Positions 10,940 through 22,544 of a DNA stretch of 64,000 nt are shown here, piece by piece (position 1 is the stretch's first letter; the number at the start of each line of letters is the position of its first letter). Source of the stretch: Agaricus subrufescens (Eukaryota > Basidiomycota > Agaricomycetes > Agaricales > Agaricaceae); assembly GCA_029945375.1 (NCBI GenBank), contig CM057067.1:248001-312000 (forward strand), read 5' to 3'. The notes below the pieces were generated by a model. That model did not search any database, had not been told where the DNA came from, and worked only from the letters and a program-made list of their open reading frames with translations. A program made the position numbers and the translations under genes.

Positions 10940-12566
10940 CTAGATTTCAGAGTACCTAACTTTTTGATCGCTAGCGAGACCGTATGAAGAAGATGAGACA
11001 TTGTCGAAGTGTAATGCCATCTCTTTTCCAACTAGTACAGCTTCTTTGGTGTGGATATGTCTTGGACGAAGTTGAATGGCAGGTTCGGCGACTCCTAGAG
11101 CCACGGCTTCCTCATTGACACCTCCTGCGTACCTTCGATTGTTCATCATCATGAGTAAGGAATTGCTGTATCTGTTTCGTGTTAAACACCCCATCAAGTG
11201 GTAGAAAAAATAAACGTACAATTTTCCAAGGATATAACCGCTATAACCGATGTATTAATATACTTTTAGAAATAAAGCTTGGTCAAGGTACTTACGGTGC
11301 CAAAAACATAGACGAATGCTACGTACAGTGAGAACAAAGGGGTTGACTTCAACAAGCATATTACTCACCGGGGGCTTTATACTACCGATAAGGGTAGTGA
11401 GTAATTGAACGATCGAAACAATCGCTTCATATGTCCTTTCTCAATCACAGCCAATCATTTTAACAGAGACGCACTTACCACTTGCACAATTTGATTCAAT
11501 TGCCAACCGTATGATTCGGCTGACCATACTAACATTCATATAGCTACTGTTAGACACGAGCTACAAATATGATTAACTTGATGTTTAACGACAAGAGGGA
11601 GAGATTGGCTTACTAGCCACGTCATAGTAACGGCAATGACAACATCTGCAGCGCTCGTAAAAACTGCCCATATCTAACAAATTGCAGCCTTGAGGACATA
11701 TAACTTTGGAGGCTATATGAAGGCAAGCTTACGATCATGAATACTTCAGTTTTATGATCCCAATTGGTAATGTGACCGAGTCGCTGGTTCTGGAGAATGT
11801 AATGTGTGAGAAAGTTGAGACGAACAATTCGCATAATTTATCTGACCATTACTCCTAGTCCAATTCCACCAGCAACTTGGCCGAGCATGACCTATTGAAA
11901 AAGAATAATTTTCAACTGAGTAAGTAGATATCGGAAGGCTCACCAACACAATGGAAAATGTGACGTGTTTCCATCCGCTCAAACGATAAATACGCCAACA
12001 GTAGGCAGCTTGGGTAATCACGGCGATTAAAGTACACAGAATAGGGGTATCAACGGCAACCAAGAAAAATTCTGATAGCTGATTGGAATTTCCGTAACCG
12101 TCGACAAACCAATGGAATCCGTCGGCAATGGTCATGATGGTTTGGGCCGTCTCCAGTAAAAACTGCACGTGAACTAAAACGAAGCATCCTGCTTTTAGAC
12201 GGGAAGACGCGAGATACAGAGCATTGATATACCCATGGCTCTCAGAATAAGATAATCGTTTCGGAACCGAGTGTGGTAGTTGTCTAGAGTGTCTTTAAGA
12301 GGAGTGAATAGTGGTGGATGTGATTTGCGGCTTACAGAACTGTAGTACTAGCATCCCATACAAGTAGACGTTGGACATAATACCAACATACTAATGATTT
12401 TTCGTCAAGCCATCGAATACTAAGTGACATTAAAACCTACTTGAGGCCCTGCACTGTGTATCACACCGTCTGCATCCTGAAAATATAGAAAATGTATAGG
12501 CACGCACTGTAGACCGATATTCGGGATGGGTACTGGAGGAGGACCGGGAGGACCGGGAGCAGCCAT
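10940..12566 (-). CDS. DUF6534 integral membrane protein, copy 1 (inverted)
   Basis: About 13 exons read leftward from ATG at 12566 to the stop at 10940. Family landmarks appear in order: a Pro-rich N terminus, YVGIM with a hydrophobic helix, YTLDNYHTRFRNDYL, then IADGFHWFVDGYGN, FFLVAVDTPIL and AAYCWRIYRLSG. Further helices follow, then FLAPGYILGKLYSNSLLMMMNNR and a soluble C-terminal tail. This is the standard layout of DUF6534 proteins of Agaricomycetes: about seven membrane helices with a YSNSLL...NNR-type motif after the last helix. Their biochemical role is unknown. It is clearly paralogous to the two plus-strand copies but more diverged (Arg-rich versus Asn-rich loops). The first donor (GTGCCT versus GTGCGT) is the weakest junction. 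Confidence 0.85.
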
Positions 12567-13754
12567 GGTTAGTAGGAAGATACACAAACGTAACTGGGGA
12601 GTTTCTCCTTAGTATATAGTAATCTCTTGGTCAGGGGCTATCGACATTGGTTGCTGAGACAGTTTTCCCCGGCCCCTGAGAAGCCTAAAATGTCCACTTA
12701 TGATTCCTTATGTTTCCAGCGATCAATGAAGGGAACTCAAAACTGATCTAGAAGGTATACATCAACCAAATGGATTAAAGAAAACCTAAAAACTGAACAA
12801 TAGCCACCAAGCCCATAGAAGGTATCTTCAATGACTATTGGAAATTATTGTACCGTGATTCACGCTTTTAATGTTACTTTGTAAGCCCGTTAGAAAGGGG
12901 AGAATGAAGCGAACACGAGTCACTCCATGATCTCCATGAGATGGGTGAGTTAGATAACTTTCGTGCATTGCATCCATGTTCTCGAAACAGTAGTATTGTA
13001 GGACTTACTGATCTGTACAAGCAGGGCCCCCGAAAATCTTGACGTGCCTTGTATCCCTAACAATCTACACACGAGTTTTTGAAATTTTGCGGAGTGGCCA
13101 TCCTATTTTTAGCGAGGTCCATCATATCATGTCATGACACCCACACCATATATGGCAATCCCGCATTTGAATCGCACAACGTAAGGATGCAGAAGTTCTT
13201 CAAACGCCCACCTTACTTGTCTATCGAAACATCCGATACGTCAGACTTACAGGTTATTTTCATCAGTGTGGTTGTGAGATTCTTTTTTGTGACTCTTCTT
13301 TCGAATCTACTGGACTCAAGCCTCCTTGTGTCCAGTGACTTTGATCTGGCTTTGATTATCCTGCTCGAAAATGGTTGCCTCCCACGCGCATTTTGGCTGA
13401 TGCCTTGTACTTTGAAAGTGGTGAGACTCCTAGTGTTCTGCTCCTTTATTCTGAAAAACTTTCCACATCTGCCTGACGATACCCGTCGGCTGTGCACTCG
13501 GGCGTTCTTCATAAGGGATATTTGACTTTCCTTCAACATCGGCTGTGACTGAAGTCCCCATGATTTTGAGGCTCGAATTGGCATTCTTAATGCCTGGTCG
13601 TTGGTGCAGATTATGATATACAATAAAATGGGGCATCAGCTGGAATCCCACAGATCCAGATACGCTAAGTTTCAGATTTTCTGAAGTAACCCCTGATATG
13701 AATAATCATAAATACTCGCCCCTTGTGTTTCTCTGCGCCAATTTCCGCGCGCAT
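12567..13754. other. Divergent intergenic region between DUF6534 copies 1 and 2
   Basis: Overlapping ORFs on both strands (13079-13525 plus, 13213-13623 minus) have no domain and are probably chance. The last 90 bp (from about 13666) are conserved with the upstream region of DUF6534 copy 3. Confidence 0.5.
13666..13754 (+). promoter_or_regulatory. Shared upstream element of DUF6534 copies 2 and 3 (copy 2 site)
   Basis: This region aligns nearly without gaps with 18026-18118. It begins AAGTTTCAGAT, continues through CCCCTGATATG and the TATA-like ATCATAAATACTC, and runs to the start codon. The likeness in non-coding DNA shows that the promoter was duplicated with the gene and has been kept. 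Confidence 0.6.
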
Positions 13755-15377
13755 ATGTCTGAACTTCCTCCAATCCCAGGCTTCACCAAACTGTGCGTTT
13801 TTTCTGAGCCATTCGTTCCACAAAATCTCAATAAGTTATCTTTGTTTGCAGCACCGGGCCTCCGGTAAGTAGGCTTGTCGTTAACGAAAGTTTGCGCAAC
13901 TGCTGAGGATTTTACAGTATGTGGGCATTACTTGTGCTGTATTCTTGTTTGGACTGTTAACACTGCAGTTCTGTAAGTGAGGAATGACGATCTCTACTTA
14001 TACACTTTTTTCAATGATCTTTATAGACAATTACAATATCAAGTATCGACACGATTATCTACTCCTGAAAATTGCTGGTATGCTATCCGGCTCACTTCCT
14101 GCATTGATACCACGTCTGACCGCTTAATTCAGTCTTTGCGACGTTTATTCTAGAGCTCGTTTCGACCGTTATGACTGTCGCAGACGGTTATCATTGGTTC
14201 GTACACGGTTTCGGAGAACCCAACGTCTTGGCGGGATTCTTCTTGTCCAACTTCGATACCCCAATAATGGGATCCTTGGTTGCCGTCATATCACAGTCAG
14301 CATACTGCTGGCGTATCTATCGTTTGAGCGGATTGAGAGTCTTACCGATAGTTATTCTGCTCGTAGGTGTCTTCTGTGCTATTTGGGTTATTGTTTCGCT
14401 CAACTAGACCTCATAATTAGGTGGTTCTTGGCTCAGAATTCAGTTACTTTGCTGGAGGAATATTTGTGAGGTTATCCCATAGACTATGCCAGCCGTGAGC
14501 TTACTCGACCCGGATATCAGAACCAAACGCTTGTGGATATAGCAAATTGGAAGTCGACTTCCACCCGATTGGCCATTGTTTGTCTCCCTGTCCGCTATTT
14601 ATTAACCCAAGATTGAACCCTCGTACCAGGTTTGGGCCGTTGGAAATGTTGTCTCTGATAATCTTATCGCCATTCTGATGATATACTTGGTAAGCTACTG
14701 TTTGTGATCAATGCATACGATATTGACCACGCTCTAACAGTTAGTAAATAACACCTCTTTGCGCGGTGCATCTTGGCTAGGTCGAATGGTGAGATTGATT
14801 CTGGAATCGAACGTGTTAAGCGGTAAGAGGCCCTGAGCAGAGAGAAAAGTTTGTAACACTCACGCTCATCCTAAGCTCTCGTCTCTGTCCTTCTCGCAAG
14901 TTTCACTTTCATTGATTCAATAAAGCCACCGGTGAGCTGCCTTAATACTTTGTCATTAGGGAGAATGTTTCACATTTGTTACTAGAAAACGAGTATGTTC
15001 TTGGCTCCGTGAGTATTCTTGATTTTAATTAAAATCTTTTCTTACGTATCATCATAGTGGTTATGTGCTATCAAAGATGTGCGTAAGCTCCTAATCTTAT
15101 CCACCGGAACTCACTGAGCAAGGTGGCCAACAGGTATAGTAACTGTCTGCTTATTATGCTTAACAATCGTATGTACGCTGGAGATGTTGGAGAAGAGTCG
15201 GCCGATTTTGGAATGGGTGGACATGCTGTCCCCCTTCGGCCGAGATACGTACAGACCTTCGAAAAGGTTATGGTTACCAAAGAGACATCGGTTCACTCGG
15301 ATGGCGTTTCGGGAATGATGTCCGCCGCATCCTCGGTGAAGCATTTGGAGCCGGAGGTCAGATTCTCAGAGGTTTGA
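13755..15377 (+). CDS. DUF6534 integral membrane protein, copy 2
   Basis: Thirteen exons join to about 323 aa, from ATG 13755 to TGA 15377. Exon 2 is only 13 nt (encoding the TGPP segment). The order is MSELPPIPGF, YVGIT plus helix 1, YNYNIKYRHDY, then VADGYHWFVHGFGEP, FDTPIMGSL and AYCWRIYRLSG. Hydrophobic helices follow, then FLAPGYVLSKMYSNCLL with a LNNR motif. The roughly 75-residue tail ends EVRFSEV. About seven membrane helices are expected. The domain is DUF6534, common and multi-copy in mushrooms, of unknown function. All junctions are GT-AG and the frame is intact. It is closely similar to copy 3 (same exon map, same tail) and in head-to-head orientation with copy 1. Confidence 0.92.
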
Positions 15378-18025
15378 TGGAGGCCAGCAGCTGGTACAAG
15401 CCTGGAGGAAAATGTTGTCGATTTCAAAACACCCACTCTCGTTTAGTTCTATAATTTATGGCGCCGCCTTGTGTCTGTGACTCGTGACTTCTCACTAGCA
15501 CAGCTCCTAGTGTGTGACTGCCCAAAGCACCGGGTTTGTTTGTTACCCAATTTTCGGTTACCAATATCAATCAATCATCACCCAGATGGAGTTTGGCAAG
15601 CCTCTCCTGACCCGACACTCCAAACCTTAAATCCCCTCCTTCGACTTCTCCCTTTCACGTTCATCAACCTTCACTAGAACTAGGCCAGCCGTATTACACA
15701 CAGCGCATAAACATCGAATGTAATAACCACTTTCGCTGGGGTGACAATATGATGAAAATGCCATGGGATCGAGGGGTCAATTCAAATAATGTATTAGAGG
15801 CTAAACACATCCTTTTCTTCACCTCCCCCTACCGGACTTTTTTTGTTTTCACTCACGATCCGAGGTTGCGGTAAGACCAAACTGTATAACAAAAGGCTGC
15901 ACCTTGGCTACCGTCTTTACAAGCTTACATATAGTCGTTCCTACAACCTCCCGGATCTCATCAGCCACTGTTATCAAGAAGCCGTTATTAATCTTATGAC
16001 TTGAGCTTTCTGAATTCTTGGCTCAGTCAGTACTTCTTATTTCTCTCTATGAGCTCCGAAAGTATCGGAGATAATTTTTCAGACAAATCAGGAAATTGCG
16101 CCCGGCTCACTTCCCCCAATTCGAGGGTGCCCAGCGAGGAAGGGCACATTGATAATTGGACCGAGTCCCAAAATTAACTTTAAGATACACGTCTGATCAG
16201 AACCCATGAAACCATTTGGAGTTTGGCCTGCAACACATTGAGAGTACCATTGAATAGAATACAATAAAAGGGGTGGCCAAGACTCACTGCGTCCACGGTA
16301 TTGGCTGTTCTATTCATAGACTGATATATGATGAAAGGCTTTATCGACGTCAGCTCATCTTTCCTTCCCCTTCTCCTTATATTACACAACTTCATCATTA
16401 TATACGCTAAAGCATGAAGTTACAGGATATATATTAGTTGGTGGTAGAATAGCTAGGGTATTCTGTTATGTCTCTTCGGATGTAGCGGTTATTTGGCCGA
16501 TTAGGATAGCCAGGTTACATACACTACTTGGAGACCCTCTTTCTTTTGTACTGTTGTGTGACTTGGGAACTCTTGTTCTAGTGAGCCTCTGACCTTACGC
16601 TTCTCTTTCCTCACTGTTGTACGTCGCCCCGATTAGTTTCTGAATAAAGATTCTTGAAAATGTGACTAGCATCGCTTTTGAAAAATGCATGCTACTTGCA
16701 AACAATCGTCAATATATCGTGGGCTCTTTACTGCTAAGAGGAGTCCATTCAACAATACTCATGGTTGGCAAAATAATCTCATAGGCTTCGAGATACGTGA
16801 GGCACAGAAGAATGATAGGAAACAACAGGAACAATGAGTGAAAGTGTGGAAAAGACGAGAGGGTGAATGAAGAAACAGAGACGACAGCGAAATACAGAAA
16901 AGAGACCAAACCTAAAGGGAAAAAGTGGGCTAATTATTCAATACTTAAAGCGCAACCATGACACAAGAACGATTACATGAGTGCAAAAGCCGCTATTGAC
17001 GACGTATGTGGAAGCATATTAGAAAAATCCAAAAACACACAATCAACGGTTGTGTTGACGAGTCCCACATGCAGAAGATGCTTTAGTACTTGTATACATG
17101 TGGTGCTTGAGTCCACGGGCCCATACTCGAGTGGCGGGTGTAGGTGAGTTTGATGATGAATGATGTTAGTAGACAGAGCCGTTAGTTGATTGCACCAAAC
17201 ACAGTCAATAGTCTCTGCGGCTACTCATGATCATACATTGTTCCTTAAGTAATGGTCAATTTGCTGCAAGCCATGGTAACGGTAGGACGACGAACATGCA
17301 AACCTCTCGGCCAGTAGTGTCAAAGCTCAGCCTCAGCCGACAGTCAGGTGCAATTATGATCATTGTGGCGAGAGACCTGCTGTAATTGAATTTAGTGATT
17401 TCGATGACCGGCAAGGGCCGGCCCGTTTAGTTCAGTCTTAGCGGTAAGATCTTTTATTCTCAGCAAGGACTTCATGCTTTTTCGAGGTCATGAACAAAAC
17501 CGGAAGAGTTGTCTCTCAGAAGGAGTACCAGGACAATACCTGAACACAGATATTCCGGCATTGTTCTGGATCATATACGTTTTGTTCTGGCATTATACAG
17601 CCATTTCACATTATACAGGCATTCTCCTGGCATTCTTCAAGGTATAAAAATAGAGATTCATACAAAACTCAGGGGAGAACACAGCCACAGGAATCTGTTC
17701 TATGCTGAAGGCACCCGGAATAACCTGAATGAATTACGATGAAAGTATTTTGTACCGAGAATTATTAGTGACAATTATGAACAAATAAAAAGAGTGAGCC
17801 TTCCAGGGCTTTCTAACACCATATATAGATTGTTAAAAAGCTTTTCCGCCCGAAGGTTTTTCCCCATCTACCTGGCAAAGTGGCAATATTGGTTGCATGT
17901 CATAAATGAATTGGCATAAAGGGTGTTTGGCTTCCCCTCGGCCCCGGCCGTGATCGCGATGCCCCTACACTTTCGACCTTTGTATCAGATTTTTGTAGAC
18001 TCCCTCAACACAAACGTAAAAGGCC
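15378..18025. other. Long spacer between DUF6534 copies 2 and 3
   Basis: About 2.6 kb without a supportable gene. The first 160 bp after the copy 2 stop resemble the sequence after copy 3 (AGCACAGCTCCTA in both), so the duplicated block extends into the 3' flank. ORFs such as 15471-15677, 16709-16909 and 17509-17742 lack domains and splice context. No tRNA or transposon hallmark was seen. Confidence 0.5.
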
Positions 18026-18118
18026 AAGTTTCAGATCATCTGGTGTCACCCCTGATATGGATGATCATATATAGGTACTCTCCCTCGTGGATATCCACCC
18101 CAAATTTTTCGTGCATGA
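18026..18118 (+). promoter_or_regulatory. Shared upstream element of DUF6534 copies 2 and 3 (copy 3 site)
   Basis: Counterpart of 13666-13754, with the same AAGTTTCAGAT start, CCCCTGATATG block and a TATA-like ATCATATATAGG about 50 bp before the ATG. Confidence 0.6.
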
Positions 18119-19772
18119 ATGTCTGAACTACCTCCGATACCAGGCTTCAAGAAACTGTGCGTCTTCTTTCAGTTTTTGACTTGATGTCTTTTTCTTGAGT
18201 TACTCCCTCCAAATATCTCAAATTGTATCTCACTGATTTGGCAGCACAGGGCCTCCGGTAAGTAGGCTGGAAGTTGACGAAGATTCGGACAATTTGCTCA
18301 CTCTCTTATAGTATGTAGGCATTACTGCCGCTATATTTTTGTTCGGAGTTTTCACCTTGCAGTTCTGTAAGTGAAAAAAACGATTGACGGCTCCTTGTTT
18401 TTTGTTCAAAATGAATTTACAGACAATTATAATATCAAATATCGACATGACTATAAACTCCTAAAAATTGCTGGTACACTATGCTATTCATTTCTTGCAC
18501 TGAGATTGCAACTAACTGCTGGGATCAGTCTTCTTAACATTCATCTTGGAGCTCGTGTCGACAATAATGACGGTCGCCGACGGTTATCATTGGTTTGTTC
18601 ACGGTTTCGGGGAACCCGACATCTTGGCGGGATTCTACTTGGCCAACTTTGATACTCCGATACTGGGTTCTCTGGTTGCCATCATTTCACAGTCGGCGTA
18701 CTGCTGGCGAATCTATCGTCTGAGTGGCATGAAGATTCTACCGTTAATCATTTTGGCTGTAGGTAAATTTCATGCTATCATAGGCTGAGCTATTGTTTGC
18801 TTAAAATAGATCTCACCTTCAGGTAATCCTTGCTTCAGAATTCTGTTACCTTGGTGTAGGAATTCTCGTGAGGTCATCTTATATGCGACGCCAGCTGTGA
18901 TCTCACCGACGCAATTATTAGAACCAAACACTTGTAGATATTTCAAACTGGAACGCATTATCCACGCGATTGGCCATTGTTTGCCTCCCTTTTCTTGTTG
19001 TTTCCCCACTCTAACGTTGGTCAATTATATTAGGTTTGGGCTGCCGGAAATCTCATTTCTGATAATCTTATTGCCGGTCTGATGACGTACTTGGTGAGTT
19101 ACAGGCCCTTGTCCAATACGAAGTTGACCAAGTACAACAGTTGTTAAACAATACCTCTTTGCGCAACGCGTCTGTGTTCGGTCGGGTTGTGAGACTGATG
19201 CTAGAATCAAACGTGTTGAGCGGTAAATCACTTTCAAGAAAATTTGTTTAAGGCTGACGTTCACTTCAAGCCCTTGTCTCTGTTCTCCTTGCGGTTTTCG
19301 CTTTCGTCGATTCAATAAAACCACCCGTGAGTCACTTTGAGATTTCTTCAGAGATTATGCCTTCTGAAATATACACCAGAAAACGAGCATGTTCTTGGCT
19401 CCGTGAGTATTCTCGATCTCAATTCAAAAGTTTGACTTATGTGTTATCATAGTGGTTATGTGTTATCAAAGATGTACGCCAACCTCTGATCTCATTCACC
19501 GAAGAGGACTAAACAAGGTCGACAACAGGTACAGTAACTGTATGCTTATTATGCTTAACAATCGTATGTATGCCGGAGATATTGGAGAAGAGTCGGCCGA
19601 TCTTGGAATGGGTGGACATGCTGTCCCCCCTCGGCCAAGATATGTGCAAACCTTTGAAAAGGTGGTGGTTACCAAAGAGACGTCGGTCCAGCCAGATAGC
19701 ACTTCAGGACAGCCGTCCGTGGCATCTTCGTTCCGCGAATTACAGCCGGAGGTCAGATTCTCAGAGGTTTGA
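18119..19772 (+). CDS. DUF6534 integral membrane protein, copy 3
   Basis: Same 13-exon map as copy 2, from ATG 18119 to TGA 19772, all in frame. Landmarks are MSELPPIPGFKKL, TGPP (13-nt exon), YNYNIKYRHDYKLLKIA, VADGYHWFVHGFGEPD, FDTPILGSL, AYCWRIYRLSG, FLAPGYVLSKMYSNC and a tail ending EVRFSEV. Divergence from copy 2 lies mostly in introns, in loop residues and in the Ser/Thr-rich tail. The lack of any frame break argues that both copies are functional. This is a DUF6534 membrane protein, with about seven helices expected and its ligand or partner unknown. Confidence 0.92.
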
Positions 19773-20328
19773 TGGAGATCAAGAGTTAGTACGAGCCTGA
19801 AGGAGAATGGATATTCGTAGCCTATAGATACCCATTCTCGCTTGAATTTATGACCTGTTAGCACAGCTCCTAATGAGTGACTGTCCAAGCCACCATCTGA
19901 TTCTAATGATACAGAGGTATCGATGGCAAGCGACTCCGGAAAGGTGCCACTGGGAGATTAAGTGTTCCTATGGCCCAATCCTGAAATGAGAAACTGCGCC
20001 GGTTCTCTATTGCCTTTACCCGAGGCCTAGAGAAGGAGGGCACAGTGATGACCGAGTTCCAAGTGCATGTCTACCAGGCCATGAGCTGGTTTTCTAAACC
20101 GACACGCAATATAAATCAGGGGTCCCTGGGCTCAGTGGGCCAACGAGAGAAGCAGACCATCGTCGGAGCGAAGGAGAGGTTGTGTTGTGCGCGTGCTCAG
20201 TGCTCAGTATCAGTGATTGGCGAGGGTGAGAAAGAGAAAAGAATATTAAGTAAGGCGCACCTGGCGCCGACCTGCGCGAGTTACGCATCTCCTATTCACT
20301 GAGCCTTGGCCACCCAGTCCAGCCCAGC
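19773..20328. other. Intergenic region upstream of LCB1
   Basis: The first part continues the 3' flank shared with DUF6534 copy 2. The ORFs at 20045-20302 plus and 20094-20288 minus are overlapping shadows. The last 200 bp are presumably the LCB1 promoter and 5' UTR; no clear TATA box is evident. Confidence 0.5.
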
Positions 20329-22204
20329 ATGAATACGACGTCCACGACCCTCGAACCTGCCCTGGAATTTCTGGCTCAGACACTCACGACCGCTGAGGCA
20401 GCTTTTAACAAGCTACCCGGCTCAGCCGTCATCCAACGATACGTCAAGAGCTCGCACCAGAACGACCCGGGCAGGACCATCCTCGAACTCATCCTCCTGA
20501 TTTTTGCCATTCGCACTTTGCTGCAATCGAGGACGCGCGCAGACAAAAACTTTATCCAATTTTCTGACAAGGTCACCTCTTTCTATAAATGGCTTGGCAC
20601 CAGCTGACTTTGTGTTCAGGAAGTAGACGAACTCGTGGATGAGTGGACGCCTGAGCCTCTAGGACAAGCCCTTTCTCCCCAAGAACAAGCCGAGCTGGAT
20701 GCTGTTCCTATCATCTCTGGTCCTAATGGCCCCAAACCCAAGATCGTCAGCACCGGGAAGACTGCCATAAATCTTGCCAGTTTCAATTTCACCGGACTAT
20801 CCACAAGCGAGGAAATCAAGGAACATGCTGTTGAAATTCTACGCAAGTATGGTTTGGGCAGCTGCGGACCTCCTGGTTTCTATGGTACACTCGGTGAGCA
20901 TCTTGATCAACCTGTCAAACGCCGCCCATCCCAACGTGTGCTCCGTATAGATGTGCACATGCAACTCGAGCGCGATATTGCAGACTTTTTGGGGACCGAA
21001 GCCGCCATTTTATACTCTCAGGGTTTCTCTACTATCTCTTCCGTCATACCCGCCTTCTGCAAGCGTGGTGATATCATTGTCGCGGACCGGGGTGTCAACT
21101 TTGCAATTCAGAAGGGCATTCAGATTTCTCGTTCTACCGTGCGGTGGTTCGATCACAATGATCTGAAGAGTCTGGAAGAGGTTCTTGAAAGTATCGAAAA
21201 GGAGAGGAAGAAACGACGAGGACCTCTTACTCGTCGCTTCATTGTTACTGAGGGTGTCTTCGAGAAAGATGGTGCCATGGTTGATCTCCCTAGGCTCGTA
21301 AGTAATACTCCGTAATCCCGCAATCCCATTTATTCAGATTTTCTTTTTTCAGATTGATATCAAACTGAAACACAAATACCGTCTGGTTCTTGACGAGAGT
21401 ATTTCATTTGGTACGGTTGGACGAACAGGTCGCGGTCTGACAGAACTATACAACGTCCCCGTAAGCAACAAAAAAAAAACTGCAAACCCCGTAACTAACT
21501 GTTACTTCAGGCGTCGAAAGTAGACATGCTCATTGGTTCAGTTGCTAATGGTCTCAACTCTTGTGGAGGCTTTTGTGCCGGTTCACAGATCGTCGTTAAC
21601 CATCAAGTACGTTCCATCACGCCCAACTCTAAAGTACAGCTGATCATGTATCGATGACCAGCGCATCAACGGATTGTCCTTTGTCTTCTCCGCGTCCATG
21701 CCCGCTCTCCTCTCCGTCGCTGCCTCCGAAGGCATTAATATGCTTCGTAACACACCCTCCATCCTTGCAACGCTACATGAAAACATCCAAGTAGCTCGTG
21801 CAATCCTTGATCGCGTAGACTGTATCACTATCCCTTCACATCCCGCCTCACCCATAATTCACATTTACATCAAAAACTCCAAATCGTCCTTACATCCCTC
21901 TTCCGCCGGAACAATGGTTACTTCAACTAAACCTTCTAACCCCACGTCAATTTTACCGAAAGATGCTGCAAGTTGGGATTGGGATATTCCAACTGAAGAG
22001 AAGATTTTACAGGATGTTGTAGATGAAGCCCTTGTTCAAGGGGTTTTAATTACCAAGGCGAAGAGGCTGAGAGGTCAGGAACTGGTCGAGGCTAGACCTA
22101 GTATTAGGTTAGCTTTGACTAGTGCGTTGACGAAGAAGGAGACGGAGAAGGCGATCAACGTGGTGAAACACGCTCTGGTCAAGGTTCTCGGGAAAAGGCG
22201 TTGA
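20329..22204 (+). CDS. LCB1: Serine palmitoyltransferase subunit 1 (LCB1)
   Basis: Five exons (20329-20571, 20620-21297, 21353-21460, 21511-21606, 21662-22204) give 555 aa, essentially the length of yeast Lcb1. With LCB2 this protein forms the ER enzyme that condenses serine with palmitoyl-CoA, the first step of sphingolipid synthesis. An N-terminal hydrophobic segment ([11 protein letters not shown], about residues 46-56) fits the ER anchor. The PLP-dependent aminotransferase fold follows. The loop [14 protein letters not shown] holds the Cys equivalent to the human SPTLC1 Cys133 disease site, and [16 protein letters not shown] is also present. Where catalytic LCB2 carries the PLP lysine, this protein has [11 protein letters not shown] with no lysine, as expected of the non-catalytic LCB1 partner. 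It is a single intact gene; the identification is firm. Confidence 0.97.
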
Positions 22205-22544
22205 TCCGACTGTTGGCTGTCTTTTTTTAGATGAGATATTTGAGCTGGACATAGGTTTATTAGTTTTCTGTTGTTTAATGGTTTCTTCTGGAGGAGTTGA
22301 ATGCACTCGAATATACCTGATTATTCATATAGCATGTTAATATATTTCGGGTTTTTCAACTGTTTGTCTCATACATTTTCCCCAATCCCATCTATTATTA
22401 CACGCGCAATACCTAAAAGAAATATTAAAAACACATGGCGTAGATTGCAGATGACAAAGATTAAAATGACGGACGAAACCGAAGAATGAAAAAGCTATAT
22501 CGGAATGGTGATAAGTTATAAATGGTTTCGAGGGTATCTATCAA
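22205..22544. other. Convergent 3' intergenic region
   Basis: About 340 bp between two converging stop codons, AT-rich with poly(T) stretches. It is presumably the two 3' UTRs. No other feature was seen. Confidence 0.6.

Noticed and set aside
13079..13623. Overlapping plus (148 aa) and minus (136 aa) ORFs between DUF6534 genes
   Set aside because: Each is largely the antisense of the other, with no domain, no splice partners and hydrophobic/Arg-rich composition typical of random ORFs.
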